Part shown: positions 23,246-32,111 of the stretch, in pieces
Position numbering within the stretch: the first letter of the stretch is position 1
Layout: every line of letters starts with the position of its first letter
Origin: Desulfobacillus sp041396245
GTDB taxonomy: Bacteria > Pseudomonadota > Gammaproteobacteria > Burkholderiales > Rhodocyclaceae
DNA: 64,000 nucleotides
Assembly (NCBI GenBank): GCA_041396245.1
Contig: JAWKYW010000001.1
Location: 248,001-312,000, forward strand
Direction of reading: 5' to 3'
Position numbers and translations under genes: made by a program
The notes under the pieces: model-generated
Told to the model about the DNA's origin: nothing
What the model saw: the letters and a program-made list of their open reading frames with translations, nothing else
The model's database searches: none

Positions 23246-23665
23246 TTACAGCCGTGTATTCGACTGCGCCGGAAAGGCGTCGAGGTCGACCGTCGGCTGC
23301 GGCTTCCAGCCCTTCTTGCGGCGTTCCGCCACCACCGTGGTAAAGATGCCGCCGCGCACGAAAAACTTCGCCGTCAGGCGCATGAAGCGCGGCCTGGTCG
23401 CCTTCGCCAGGTCGTCGAGCATGCGGTTGGTGACCGCCTCGTGGAATGCGCCCTCGTTGCGGTAGGACCAGACGTACAGTTTCAGGCTCTTCAGTTCGAT
23501 GCAGGTCCGGTCGGGGATGTAGTCGAGGATCAGGGTGGCGAAATCCGGCTGCCCGGTCTTCGGGCAGAGGCAGGTGAACTCCGGGATTTCCATGTGGATC
23601 AGGTAGTCGCGTGCGGATTCCGGATTGGGAAAGGTTTCCAGGATTTTGGAGGGCTTGGTGGTCAT
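23246..23665 (-). CDS. queF: NADPH-dependent 7-cyano-7-deazaguanine reductase (unimodular QueF)
   Basis: A 139-residue QueF of the short (YkvM) type. Catalytic Cys34 and Asp41 lie in FTCLCPKTGQPDFA, and the family signature ELKSLKLYVW is at 57-66 with FHEAVTN following. It reduces preQ0 to preQ1 in queuosine tRNA modification. The start at 23665 gives the usual N-terminus; it lacks an obvious ribosome site. A TATAAT lies about 35 bases upstream on the minus strand, shared with the divergent smc promoter. I saw no preQ1 riboswitch fold. Confidence 0.95.
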   Translation of the reverse strand: MTTKPSKILETFPNPESARDYLIHMEIPEFTCLCPKTGQPDFATLILDYIPDRTCIELKSLKLYVWSYRNEGAFHEAVTNRMLDDLAKATRPRFMRLTAKFFVRGGIFTTVVAERRKKGWKPQPTVDLDAFPAQSNTRL

Positions 23666-23775
23666 GCCGCTGGGTTCGGAGTGGGTGGCGAAGATGGTAT
23701 TATAAGCACCCAAACCCCTGCGGCGCGGCGCCTGGTGCGTGCCGTTCCCAAACAAAAACAGAGCCTTCTGAAGAC
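23666..23775. promoter_or_regulatory. Divergent queF / smc promoter
   Basis: Bases 23699-23704 read ATTATA on plus and TATAAT on minus; the context GGTATTATAAGC gives a -10 for queF (minus) and an overlapping one for smc (plus). It closely resembles GGTATTATAGGC in the WS/DGAT-ACBP region. No clear -35 hexamers were seen. Confidence 0.4.
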
Positions 23776-26700
23776 GTGCGTTTAACCAAGCTGAAACTTG
23801 CCGGGTTCAAGACCTTCGTCGACCCGACCTCCGTCCTGACGCCGGGCCAGCTCGTCTGCGTGGTCGGCCCCAACGGCTGCGGCAAATCCAACGTGATCGA
23901 CGCCGTGCGCTGGGTGCTGGGCGAATCCAAGGCCACCGCCCTGCGCGGCGAATCCATGCAGGACGTCATCTTCAACGGCTCCGGCCAGAGAAAGCCGGTT
24001 GGCCGTGCCAGCGTCGAGCTGCATTTCGACAACAGCCAGGGTCGCGCCAGCGGCCAGTGGTCGCAGTATGCGGAGATCGCCGTCAAGCGCGTGCTCGACC
24101 GCGACGGCGAATCCTCCTATTTCATCAACAACCTGCATGTGCGTCGGCGCGACGTCATCGACCTCTTCATGGGCACCGGCCTGGGCCCGCGCGCCTACGC
24201 CATCATCGAGCAGGGCATGATCTCGCGCATCATCGAGGCCAAGCCGGAGGAGCTGCGCTTCTTCCTCGAGGAGGCGGCCGGCGTGACCAAGTACAAGGAG
24301 CGCCGCCGCGAGACGGAGAACCGCCTCGCCGACGCACGCGAGAACATCGCCCGCGTCGAGGACATCCGCAACGAGCTCGGCCACCAGATCGAGAAGCTGG
24401 AAGGCCAGGCGGAAGTGGCGCGGCAATACCGCGAACTGCAGGCACGGCTCGAGCGCCGGCAGAACCTGCTCTGGCTCTTCAAGCGCAACGAGGCGCGCGA
24501 CCAGCGCGAGAAGCTGGCGCGCAACGTCGAGCAGACGGGCATCAGACTGGAGGCCGAGACCGCCAGCCTGCGCGACCTCGAAGCCCGCGTCGAGTCGTCG
24601 CGCAGCGCCCATTACGCGGCCAGCGACGCCCTCCATGCCGCGCAGACCGAGATGTTTGCCGCCAATGCCGAAGTGGCGCGACTGGAAACCGAGCTCGGCC
24701 ACTTGCGCGACCTGCGCCAGAAGGTCGAATCGCGCCTGGTCCAGCTCGAGTCCGAGGACGGCCACTGGCGCAGTCAGGCGGAAGCGCTCGATCAGGACGA
24801 GGCGCGCTGGAAGGCGCTGCTGGAGAATGCCGCGCAGCGCGCCCAGGGCGCCGTCTCGCGTCACGAGGAAGCCGCCGCCCGCCTGCCCGAGGCGGAAAGC
24901 GCCCTGAAGGCATCCGAGGAAGCTGCCAACGTTCTGCGCCGCGAGCTGGCCCAGGCCGAGCAGGCCCTGCGCGTCGAGGAAGCGCACAAGAGCCACGCCG
25001 ACAAGACGCTGGAATCCCTGGCGCAGCGTCGCGGCCGGCTCGAAGCCGAGCACGGCCAGATCGAACAGCCCGACACCGCCGCCCTGGCGGCCCTGCAGGG
25101 GCGCGTTGCCGAGCTCGACAGCCAGGTCGAGACGAAGCGCAGCCGCGTTGCCGAGTTGCAGCAGCGCCTGCCCGAGCACGAGGCGCAGCGGCGCGAGGCG
25201 GCCGAAGCCCAGGCCAGTGCCTCGAAGCGCCTGACCGAGGCGCGCGCCCGTCGCGACGCCCTCAAGCAGTTGCAGAGCCGCGTCCAGCAGGACGGCAAGC
25301 TGGGCGACTGGCTCAAGCGCCACGGCCTCGATGCGGCCGTACCGATCTGGTCAGGCCTGAAGGTCGAGCCCGGCTGGGAGACGGCGCTCGAAGCAGTGCT
25401 GCGCGAGCGCCTGGGCGCCCTGGCCGGCGTCGACCAGCCTGCCGCCGAGCGCGTGCTGGCGGATCCGCCGCCGGCGACGCTGGCGCTGGTGTTCGCCGGC
25501 GAGGCCGCCGCGGCCGGCGAGACCGCCGGCCTCGATGCCGACGTGCCGCTGCGCGACAAGGTGCGCTGCGACGATCCGCGCTGGGAAGCCGCCCTGACCG
25601 AATGGCTGTCCGGCGTGTATGTGGCCGACGACCTCGGTGCCCTGACCGCGCGGCGTGCCGTCCTGCCCGGCGGCCGTCTGTGGGTAAACCAGGCCGGCCA
25701 CATCGTATCGCGGCACGGGATCGTCCTTTACGCGCCCGAGGCGCGCACCCATGGTGTCATCGAGCGCCAGCGCGAGATCGAGCAGCTCGAAGCCGGATGC
25801 GCAGGGCTGGAGGACGAGGCCCGCATCGCCGCGGCAACGCTGGCCGCAGCCGAATCCGGCCTGACCGAACACCGCCGCCACCTGGCCGACGCCCAGCGCG
25901 AGGCGCAGGAACTGCAGCAGACGGCCCATGCCGCGCAGGTCGAGGCGGTCAGGCTGGGCGAAGCGGTGCAGCGCTACGAGGCGCGCGTGGCGCAAATCAA
26001 TGCCGACCTGAACGAGATCGCCGCCGGCGAGGACGCCGAGCGCAGCCGCCGCCAGCTGGCCGACGGCGAGGTGGCCAGGCTTGCCACAGCCGCGCAGGAG
26101 CTGCGCGGCAGGCTGGAGGCGGCCGTCGAAGCGTCGCGTCGCCGTGATGCCGCCCTGCGCGAACAGCGCACCGTCGAGCAGGCCCTGGCGCGCGAGCTGC
26201 AGGAATCGCGCTTCGCCGAGCGCGAATGCGCGGGCAAGCTGGAGGAAATCGGCCGTTCGCGCGAGGTCGCCCGCGAGCAGCTCGAACGCATCGCCGCCGA
26301 GACGGCGGCGCGGCGCCGGGAGGGCGAATCGATCAGCGAAGGCGAGACCGCAAGAAGCCTGCAGCAGGCGCTGGCTGCGCGTCAGGGCCGCGAGGGCGCC
26401 CTGGCGATGCAACGCGATGCGCTGGAGGGTGCCGCCGCCGAGCTGCGCCAGCTCGAGGAGGCGCGCCTGAAGACGGAGCAGGGCCTCGGTCCCCTGCGCG
26501 ACCGCATCAACGACCTGCGCCTGAAGGAGCAGGCGGCCCAGCTGAACGAGGAGCAGTTCGCGGCACGGCTGGCCGAGACCAATGCCGACGAGGCGGAACT
26601 GGCGCCGGAGCTGACACGCGAGGTGCGCGAGCCGCTGCTGGCCGGAGACATCGCCCGGCTCGGCGCCGAGATCGAGGCCCTCGGCCCTGTGAACCTGGCC

Positions 26701-27306
26701 GCCCTCGACGAACTCAACACCTCGCGCGAGCGCAAGGGCTTCCTCGACAGCCAGTCGGAGGACCTCAACCAGGCCATCGGCACGCTGGAGGACGCCATCC
26801 GCCGCATCGACCGCGAGACGCGCGAGCAGCTGCAGGACACCTACAACAACGTCAACCGCCAGTTCGGCATCCTCTTCCCGCAGCTCTTCGGCGGCGGCGA
26901 GGCCAAGCTGATCCTCACCGGAGAGGAGATCCTCGACTCCGGCATCCAGGTGATGGCGCAGCCGCCCGGCAAGAAGAACAGCACCATCCACCTGCTCTCC
27001 GGCGGCGAGAAGGCGCTCACCGCCATAGCCCTGGTGTTTTCGCTGTTCCAGCTCAACCCGGCGCCGTTCTGCATGCTCGACGAGGTGGATGCGCCCCTCG
27101 ACGACAGCAACACCGAACGATTCTGCGACATGGTCAAGCGCATGTCGGCGCAGACCCAGTTCGTCTTCATCACGCACAACAAGATCACCATGGAGATGGC
27201 GCGCCAGCTGATCGGCGTCACCATGCAGGAGCAGGGCGTCTCGCGCGTCGTCGAAGTCGACATCGAGGAGGCGCTGCGCATGAGTGACGAGGCGGTTGCG
27301 GCATGA
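23776..27306 (+). CDS. smc: Chromosome segregation protein SMC
   Basis: A 1176-residue SMC ATPase: Walker A GPNGCGKS (31-38), two long coiled coils rich in Glu, Arg and Ala separated by a hinge (about 520-640), and a C-terminal head with signature LSGGEKA (about 1073) and Walker B/D-loop FCMLDEVDAPLDDSN (about 1097). It condenses and segregates chromosomes with ScpAB. The start is the GTG at 23776, because the family begins RLTKLKLAGFK; the 55-codon extension upstream reads through the queF promoter and is not SMC-like. Its stop overlaps the ATG of a truncated zipA copy (27303). Confidence 0.95.
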   Translation: MRLTKLKLAGFKTFVDPTSVLTPGQLVCVVGPNGCGKSNVIDAVRWVLGESKATALRGESMQDVIFNGSGQRKPVGRASVELHFDNSQGRASGQWSQYAEIAVKRVLDRDGESSYFINNLHVRRRDVIDLFMGTGLGPRAYAIIEQGMISRIIEAKPEELRFFLEEAAGVTKYKERRRETENRLADARENIARVEDIRNELGHQIEKLEGQAEVARQYRELQARLERRQNLLWLFKRNEARDQREKLARNVEQTGIRLEAETASLRDLEARVESSRSAHYAASDALHAAQTEMFAANAEVARLETELGHLRDLRQKVESRLVQLESEDGHWRSQAEALDQDEARWKALLENAAQRAQGAVSRHEEAAARLPEAESALKASEEAANVLRRELAQAEQALRVEEAHKSHADKTLESLAQRRGRLEAEHGQIEQPDTAALAALQGRVAELDSQVETKRSRVAELQQRLPEHEAQRREAAEAQASASKRLTEARARRDALKQLQSRVQQDGKLGDWLKRHGLDAAVPIWSGLKVEPGWETALEAVLRERLGALAGVDQPAAERVLADPPPATLALVFAGEAAAAGETAGLDADVPLRDKVRCDDPRWEAALTEWLSGVYVADDLGALTARRAVLPGGRLWVNQAGHIVSRHGIVLYAPEARTHGVIERQREIEQLEAGCAGLEDEARIAAATLAAAESGLTEHRRHLADAQREAQELQQTAHAAQVEAVRLGEAVQRYEARVAQINADLNEIAAGEDAERSRRQLADGEVARLATAAQELRGRLEAAVEASRRRDAALREQRTVEQALARELQESRFAERECAGKLEEIGRSREVAREQLERIAAETAARRREGESISEGETARSLQQALAARQGREGALAMQRDALEGAAAELRQLEEARLKTEQGLGPLRDRINDLRLKEQAAQLNEEQFAARLAETNADEAELAPELTREVREPLLAGDIARLGAEIEALGPVNLAALDELNTSRERKGFLDSQSEDLNQAIGTLEDAIRRIDRETREQLQDTYNNVNRQFGILFPQLFGGGEAKLILTGEEILDSGIQVMAQPPGKKNSTIHLLSGGEKALTAIALVFSLFQLNPAPFCMLDEVDAPLDDSNTERFCDMVKRMSAQTQFVFITHNKITMEMARQLIGVTMQEQGVSRVVEVDIEEALRMSDEAVAA

Positions 27307-27470
27307 GCGACCTGCAGCTATCCCTCATCGGCCTGGGCATCGCCCTGGTCGGCGGGGTCTTCGCCTACAACAAGTGGCAGGAGCGCAAGCACCGCAAGCT
27401 GGCCGAGCGCGTCTTCCGCCGGGATCATCCCGACGTCCTGCTGGGCGGCAGGCGGGACGATGCCGCCGAA
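27303..27470 (+). pseudogene. zipA: Truncated first copy of zipA (5' end only)
   Basis: Encodes the first 56 residues of ZipA: the membrane anchor LSLIGLGIALVGGVFAYNKW and the basic segment after it. Identity with the full gene ends at 27470. Beyond this the frame enters antisense transposase sequence and runs to a stop at 27740, giving a 145-residue chimera if translated. The ATG overlaps the smc stop (ATGA), the arrangement expected of the original smc-zipA junction, so this copy keeps the native translation start and the downstream copy keeps the rest. A membrane-anchored ZipA fragment could interfere with division if made. Confidence 0.85.
27304..27470 (+). repeat. 167-bp perfect direct repeat, left copy (zipA 5' end)
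   Basis: Bases 27304-27470 are identical to 28924-29090 (offset 1620). The copies flank a 1453-bp insert with an IS110-family remnant. Only the first base of the start codon differs (A in the left copy, G in the right). Confidence 0.93.
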
Positions 27471-27471
27471 C

Positions 27472-28548
27472 GAGTGCGGGCAGGTTGTGTAGAGGCAGTT
27501 GGCCCAGGCGCTGGCATGGCGGGAGTTGTCGGCCAGGCAGGTCAGCGCGGCACACAAGCGGTGATTGCAAGCCCAGCGGAAAGTCACGGACTTGGACTTG
27601 CCCGATTGGTAGGTGACAGGGAGCCACGCCGGCCTCGGCGTGCCAGTTGGGCGTCGGTATATCGAAGCGTTCGCGGACACTGCCCAGTTCGGCAAGGATT
27701 TGCGCGGCACAGATGCGTCCCCGCCGCCGGAAGCTCATGACGATCCGGCCGCGTCGTCAGGGGATGCGATATGGTGCTCGATACGCTGGTAAGCAGAGCG
27801 AATCTGCTCGACCGAAGGCGAAACCGGGATGCCAGGCGAGGCTACGCCGTCAGTTCGCCCGCCAGCATCGGCCTCCAGTTCGCCGGTGCCGGCGATGAAG
27901 ACGATGCAGGCGTTCCAGCAGTTCTCGGCGGTGCGACGACCGCAGTAGGCATGCTGGGCGCGAAGCCCATGCGTTTGGGACCCAGTCGGGCGGCGCTCTC
28001 CGGCGTCCGGGTAACGCTCGACGAAGGCCAGCGCGATGGGCGAATCCACGTCGGCAGATCGCAGTGGCGCGAGGCCAGAAGGAATCGAGCAGGCTGCGCA
28101 ACTGGTTGGCGAGCACCTGCGCAGGTGGCGACCAAGTCATCGCGGCCGCGCACGCCAAAGGCACACCGGCCGCGGATCTCGTCGCCCTGGGCGCCAGGGC
28201 TTGAAGCGATGCCCGTCGGTGCTGGCGCAAGTCGGCGAGCAGGTGGCGTCGAACGCATGTCTTGGCCGTGGCTGCGATAGCGAGGACAGCGTGGCCTTGA
28301 CCGCGTTGGGGTGGATGGGGGAAGACGGTGAAGCCGGCCTCCACCAGCGCATCGACGTGAGGCCAGACGGACGCTCGATGGCGATGGGCGAAAGACCGGC
28401 GGCCACCAGATGGCGCCACCAGTTCGGCCAGGCCGGCGGCGGTGTGATCGATGTCGAATCGCTTATGGACGGTTCCCTGCGCGTCGATGATGCAAACAGC
28501 GTGGTTTGGCTGGCCAGTCCAGCCCGGCGAAAAGTAGTCATGGACAAT
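27472..28548 (-). pseudogene. IS110-family transposase pseudogene (multiple frameshifts, C-terminus missing)
   Basis: Read on the minus strand, successive blocks match an IS110 transposase only when the frame is changed repeatedly: AGLDW, then NHAVCIIDAQGTVHKRFD, HLVAAGLSPIAIERPSG, VDALVEAGFTVFP, IHPNAVKAT, ANQLRSLLDSFWP, DSPIALAFVERYP, AQILAELGSVRERF, and the C-terminal AGVAPVTYQSGKSKSVTFRW. At least eight frame changes are needed, so it cannot give an active enzyme as written. The last 50 or so residues are missing at the zipA boundary. Such dense indels beside a perfectly identical 167-bp repeat are odd; decay or consensus error in a repeated element could both explain them. Confidence 0.8.
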
Positions 28549-28923
28549 CTCCCATAAATTGCGGTATGACTTGCCGTGCCGGAAGCCCGTGCGGGTCGCT
28601 CACTGATCGGCGCTCTTGGCTCTTCTCCATGGCGCTACACCCTGTAGCCCGTCTAGATTTCCGGCGCCCCGAGGGCTGCGGGTCTCATGCGGGCCGTCAA
28701 GCGGCCAGCGACGCTGGCAGTCGCCCCGGGGCACGGAAGTCGGAATCAACCTTCGGCTCAGCAACGGCGATACACCATCGGGACGGGATCGGCCGTGGCG
28801 CTAAACACGGGTTTATCCACCGCGGCGGTCGGTCGGTTCGTCGCAAGCGCCGACCGACCGCCACCGTGGATAACCCTGCGCCATACCAGTCCCACTGCTA
28901 CCGAGGATTGGAGGGTAGTCCAG
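28549..28923. other. Non-coding 5' flank of the IS110 remnant with a long hairpin
   Basis: About 375 bp without a credible gene. It contains an inverted repeat at 28813-28873: TTATCCACCGCGGCGGTCGG with a mirrored arm ending CCACCGTGGATAA, 24-nt arms with three mismatches and a 13-nt loop. It also supplies GGAGGG at 28910-28915, seven bases before the GTG that now starts zipA. In IS110-group elements this is the side that encodes the bridge RNA, so it may hold its remnant. Confidence 0.5.
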
Positions 28924-30044
28924 TGAGCGACCTGCAGCTATCCCTCATCGGCCTGGGCATCGCCCTGGTCGGCGGGGTCTTCGCCTACAACAAGTGGCAG
29001 GAGCGCAAGCACCGCAAGCTGGCCGAGCGCGTCTTCCGCCGGGATCATCCCGACGTCCTGCTGGGCGGCAGGCGGGACGATGCCGCCGAAGCGGCCGAAG
29101 GCGAGCGGATCGAGCCCGCCGTTCAGGCCGTGCCGGTCGATGCGGCAGGCAATCCGATGGCAGGCGATCCGATGGAAGGCGAGGCGCCGGCCGATCCCCG
29201 GAACCCGGCCGCCGAGCCACCGCAGGAACTGGCCGATCCGGCCATCGACTGCGTCGTCCGCTTCGAGTCGGCCGAACTCATCGCCGGCGCCTACTTCTGG
29301 CAGGCGCAGGAACAGGCCATGGGCAAACTCGCCCGACCGCTCACCTGGTGCGGCGTGAATGAACGCAGCGGCGCCTGGGAGCGTCTGGCGGCCGACGGCA
29401 CGGGCGACTACCGGCGCCTGTGTGCCGCTCTGCAGCTTGCCGACCGTCGCGGGCCGCTCTCCGATGCCGAACTGACCGTCTTCCTCAATGGCGCGCAGCG
29501 CCTGGCCGATGCGTTTCTCGCCGTGTCCGAAGTGCCGGCGCGCAACGACGTGCTGGCGCGTGCCGCCGAGATCGACCGCTTTTGCGCCGGCGTCGACATC
29601 CAGATCGGCGTCAATGTCGTTGCCGCCGGTGCTCCCTTCAGCGGCACCAAGCTGCGCGGCCTGGCCGAGGCGGCCGGCATGACCCTGCGCGAAGACGGTA
29701 CCTTCCGCGCCACCGACGAGGCGGGCGCCACGCTGTTCACCCTGTCCAACCTGGAGGCGGTGCCGTTCGCCGCCGACGGCATGAAAACGTTGTCCACCCA
29801 CGGCGTTACCTTCATGCTCGATGTGCCCCGCGTCGCCGACGGCCCGCGTGCCTTCGACCGCATGATCGCGCTGGCCAGGCAGTTCGCCGGCGGCCTCGGC
29901 GGCACCCTGGTGGATGACAACCGCGTGGCGCTGGCCGACAGCGCGCTCGACGTCATCCACGACAAGATCGTCGAAATCGAGCAGCGCATGGCCAGCCAGG
30001 GCCTGGTCGCCGGCGGCACCCAGGCGCTGCGCCTGTTTTCCTGA
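28923..30044 (+). CDS. zipA: Cell division protein ZipA (full-length copy, GTG start)
   Basis: 373 residues: an N-terminal membrane anchor (about 5-22), a basic and then Pro/Ala/Glu-rich linker (about 55-110), and the C-terminal FtsZ-binding domain (from about DCVVRFESAELIAGAYFW to the end, with VTFMLDVPRVADGPRAF). ZipA tethers FtsZ to the membrane at the septum. Placement before ligA is the conserved order. The original ATG is replaced by GTG, preceded by GGAGGG contributed by the inserted sequence, so the gene looks translatable despite separation from smc. A 167-bp 5' part is duplicated at 27304-27470. Confidence 0.9.
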   Translation: MSDLQLSLIGLGIALVGGVFAYNKWQERKHRKLAERVFRRDHPDVLLGGRRDDAAEAAEGERIEPAVQAVPVDAAGNPMAGDPMEGEAPADPRNPAAEPPQELADPAIDCVVRFESAELIAGAYFWQAQEQAMGKLARPLTWCGVNERSGAWERLAADGTGDYRRLCAALQLADRRGPLSDAELTVFLNGAQRLADAFLAVSEVPARNDVLARAAEIDRFCAGVDIQIGVNVVAAGAPFSGTKLRGLAEAAGMTLREDGTFRATDEAGATLFTLSNLEAVPFAADGMKTLSTHGVTFMLDVPRVADGPRAFDRMIALARQFAGGLGGTLVDDNRVALADSALDVIHDKIVEIEQRMASQGLVAGGTQALRLFS

Positions 30045-30049
30045 CCGTC

Positions 30050-32092
30050 ATGCCGGTGCCGCGCGAAGCCGTCGCGAGGGCCGGGCAGTTGCGCGCCGAG
30101 ATCGAACGCCACAACCACGCCTACTACGTGCTCGACGCACCGACCGTGCCGGACGCCGAGTACGACCGCCTGTTCCGCGAACTGCAGTTGCTGGAGACGC
30201 GCTATCCCGAGCTGCAGACGCCCGATTCGCCGACGCAGCGGGTCGGCGGCCAGCCCCTGCCGGAATTCGCGCCGGTGCACCATGCCGTGCCGATGCTGTC
30301 GATCCGCACCGAGACGGATACCGGACCGGAGGGCGCGCGCAGCTTCGATGCCCGCGTTCGCCGCGCGCTCGGGCTTGGGGAGGACGCGCCGCCGGTCGCG
30401 TACGCCGCCGAATTGAAATTCGACGGCCTGGCGATCAGCCTGCGCTACGAGGCGGGCGTGCTGGTGCGGGCGGCGACGCGCGGCGACGGCGAGACCGGCG
30501 AGGACGTCACCCGGAATGTGCGCACCATCCACAGCATCCCGCTGCGCCTGCGCGGCCATCCGCCGGCACTGCTGGAAGTGCGCGGCGAGGTCTACATGAG
30601 CCGTCCCGACTTCGAGCGCTACAACGCGCGCCAGCGCGAGCAGGGCCGGCCGACCCTGGTCAACCCGCGCAATGCTGCGGCCGGCAGCCTCCGCCAGCTC
30701 GACCCGAAAATCGCCGCCGAACGACCCTTGTCCTTCTATGCCTACGGGGTGGGGGAAGCGCAGGGCTGGGACTCGCCGTCCACGCATAGCGGTGTCCTCG
30801 ACGCACTGGCGGCTTTCGGCGTCCCCGTCTGCGAGCACCGCACCGTGGCCCGCGGGGCCGAGGCGCTGATCGCCTTCCATGCCGACATCCTGGCCAGGCG
30901 CGATGCGCTGCCGTTCGACATCGACGGCGTCGTGTACAAGGTGAATGCGCTGGACCTGCAGGAACGGCTCGGCTTCGTCAGCCGCGAGCCGCGCTGGGCG
31001 GTCGCCCACAAGTATCCGGCACAGGAGGAGATGACCCGGGTGCTCGACATCGAGGTGCAGGTCGGCCGCACCGGCGCGATCACGCCGGTGGCGCGCCTGG
31101 CACCGGTGTTCGTCGGCGGCGTCACCGTCACCAACGCCACCCTGCACAACGAGGACGAGGTGCGGCGCAAGGACGTGCGCATCGGCGACACGGTTGTCGT
31201 GCGGCGCGCCGGCGACGTCATTCCCGAAGTGGTGGCCGTCGTGAAGGCGCGGCGCACGGGCAGCGAGCAACCCTTCGTCATGCCGATGCGCTGTCCGGTG
31301 TGCGGCTCCGGTATCCAGCGCCTGCCCGACGAGGCGGTGGCGCGCTGTACTGGCGGCCTGTATTGTCCGGCCCAGCGCAAGCAGGCCATCCTGCATTTCG
31401 CCTCGCGCAAGGCCATGGACATCGAGGGCCTCGGCGAGAAGCTGGTCGACCAGCTGGTCGAACGCGAACTGGTCAATTCCGTCGCCGATCTGTACGATCC
31501 GGAACGCGTCAATGCGGGTGCTTTGGCGCAACTCGAGCGCATGGGCGAAAAATCCGCGCTCAACCTCGTCGAGGCCATCGAGCGCTCGAAGGACACCACG
31601 CTGTCGCGACTGGTCTACGCCCTGGGCATCCGCAACGTCGGCGAGGCCACCGCCAGGGACCTGGCGCGTCACTTCGGCAGCATCGAAAAGCTGATGGCGG
31701 CCGGCATCGGGGAACTGCAGCGCGTGCCGGACGTCGGCCCGGTGGTGGCCGAGAGCGTCGCCGGCTTCTTCGCCGAGGCGCACAACCGCGAAGTGATCGC
31801 CCGGCTGCAGGCGGCCGGCGTGCACGGTCGCGCCGAGGCGCCGCGGGCCGGTTCGCGTGCCGTCCTGCAGGGACTGACTTTTGTCCTGACCGGCACGCTG
31901 CCGACGCTCACGCGTGACGAGGCCGCGGCGCTGATCGGGGCCGCCGGCGGCAAGGTGAGCGGTTCGGTATCGAAGAAGACGAGTTACGTGGTGGCCGGCG
32001 CTGACGCCGGCTCGAAGCTGGACAAGGCGCGCGCACTGGGCGTTACCGTCCTCGACGAGGACAACCTGCGCCGCCTGCTGGCTACCGAATGA
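30050..32092 (+). CDS. ligA: NAD-dependent DNA ligase
   Basis: A 680-residue LigA of full length. The adenylated Lys123 lies in ELKFDG (KxDG motif). Oligonucleotide-binding domain, a four-Cys zinc finger beginning CPVCGSG near residue 414, helix-hairpin-helix repeats and a C-terminal BRCT domain (about 600-680, LQGLTFVLTGTLPTLTRDEA) follow. It seals nicks in replication and repair. It starts 5 bp after the zipA stop. The exact 11-mer GGACTGACTTT occurs in its BRCT-encoding part at 31871. Confidence 0.97.
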   Translation: MPVPREAVARAGQLRAEIERHNHAYYVLDAPTVPDAEYDRLFRELQLLETRYPELQTPDSPTQRVGGQPLPEFAPVHHAVPMLSIRTETDTGPEGARSFDARVRRALGLGEDAPPVAYAAELKFDGLAISLRYEAGVLVRAATRGDGETGEDVTRNVRTIHSIPLRLRGHPPALLEVRGEVYMSRPDFERYNARQREQGRPTLVNPRNAAAGSLRQLDPKIAAERPLSFYAYGVGEAQGWDSPSTHSGVLDALAAFGVPVCEHRTVARGAEALIAFHADILARRDALPFDIDGVVYKVNALDLQERLGFVSREPRWAVAHKYPAQEEMTRVLDIEVQVGRTGAITPVARLAPVFVGGVTVTNATLHNEDEVRRKDVRIGDTVVVRRAGDVIPEVVAVVKARRTGSEQPFVMPMRCPVCGSGIQRLPDEAVARCTGGLYCPAQRKQAILHFASRKAMDIEGLGEKLVDQLVERELVNSVADLYDPERVNAGALAQLERMGEKSALNLVEAIERSKDTTLSRLVYALGIRNVGEATARDLARHFGSIEKLMAAGIGELQRVPDVGPVVAESVAGFFAEAHNREVIARLQAAGVHGRAEAPRAGSRAVLQGLTFVLTGTLPTLTRDEAAALIGAAGGKVSGSVSKKTSYVVAGADAGSKLDKARALGVTVLDEDNLRRLLATE

Positions 32093-32111
32093 ACCCTATG
32101 GAAATCCCGTC

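Larger units (their letters stand above)
27471..28923 (-). mobile_element. Decayed IS110-family insertion sequence inside the zipA duplication
   Basis: The 1453 bp between the two zipA 5' copies. About 1.07 kb (27472-28548, minus) is recognisable IS110 transposase in many frames. The remaining 375 bp (28549-28923) lie on its 5' side and are non-coding; in IS110-group elements that side carries the guide (bridge) RNA. The element is cut off at 27471 within the transposase C-terminus, so it is not a complete IS. No terminal inverted repeats were identified, as expected for this family. Confidence 0.75.

Noticed and set aside
23666..23775. preQ1 riboswitch upstream of queF
   Set aside because: The leader from the likely start is only about 27 bases and no aptamer-like pseudoknot was recognised.
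27842..28557. Several open frames of 60-190 codons in the IS region as genes
   Set aside because: On the minus strand they are pieces of one frameshifted transposase; on the plus strand they are its antisense.
28813..28873. Inverted TTATCCAC boxes as DnaA boxes or a replication origin
   Set aside because: They form the ends of a GC-rich hairpin inside an IS remnant; there is no AT-rich unwinding region and no dnaA, dnaN or gidA nearby.
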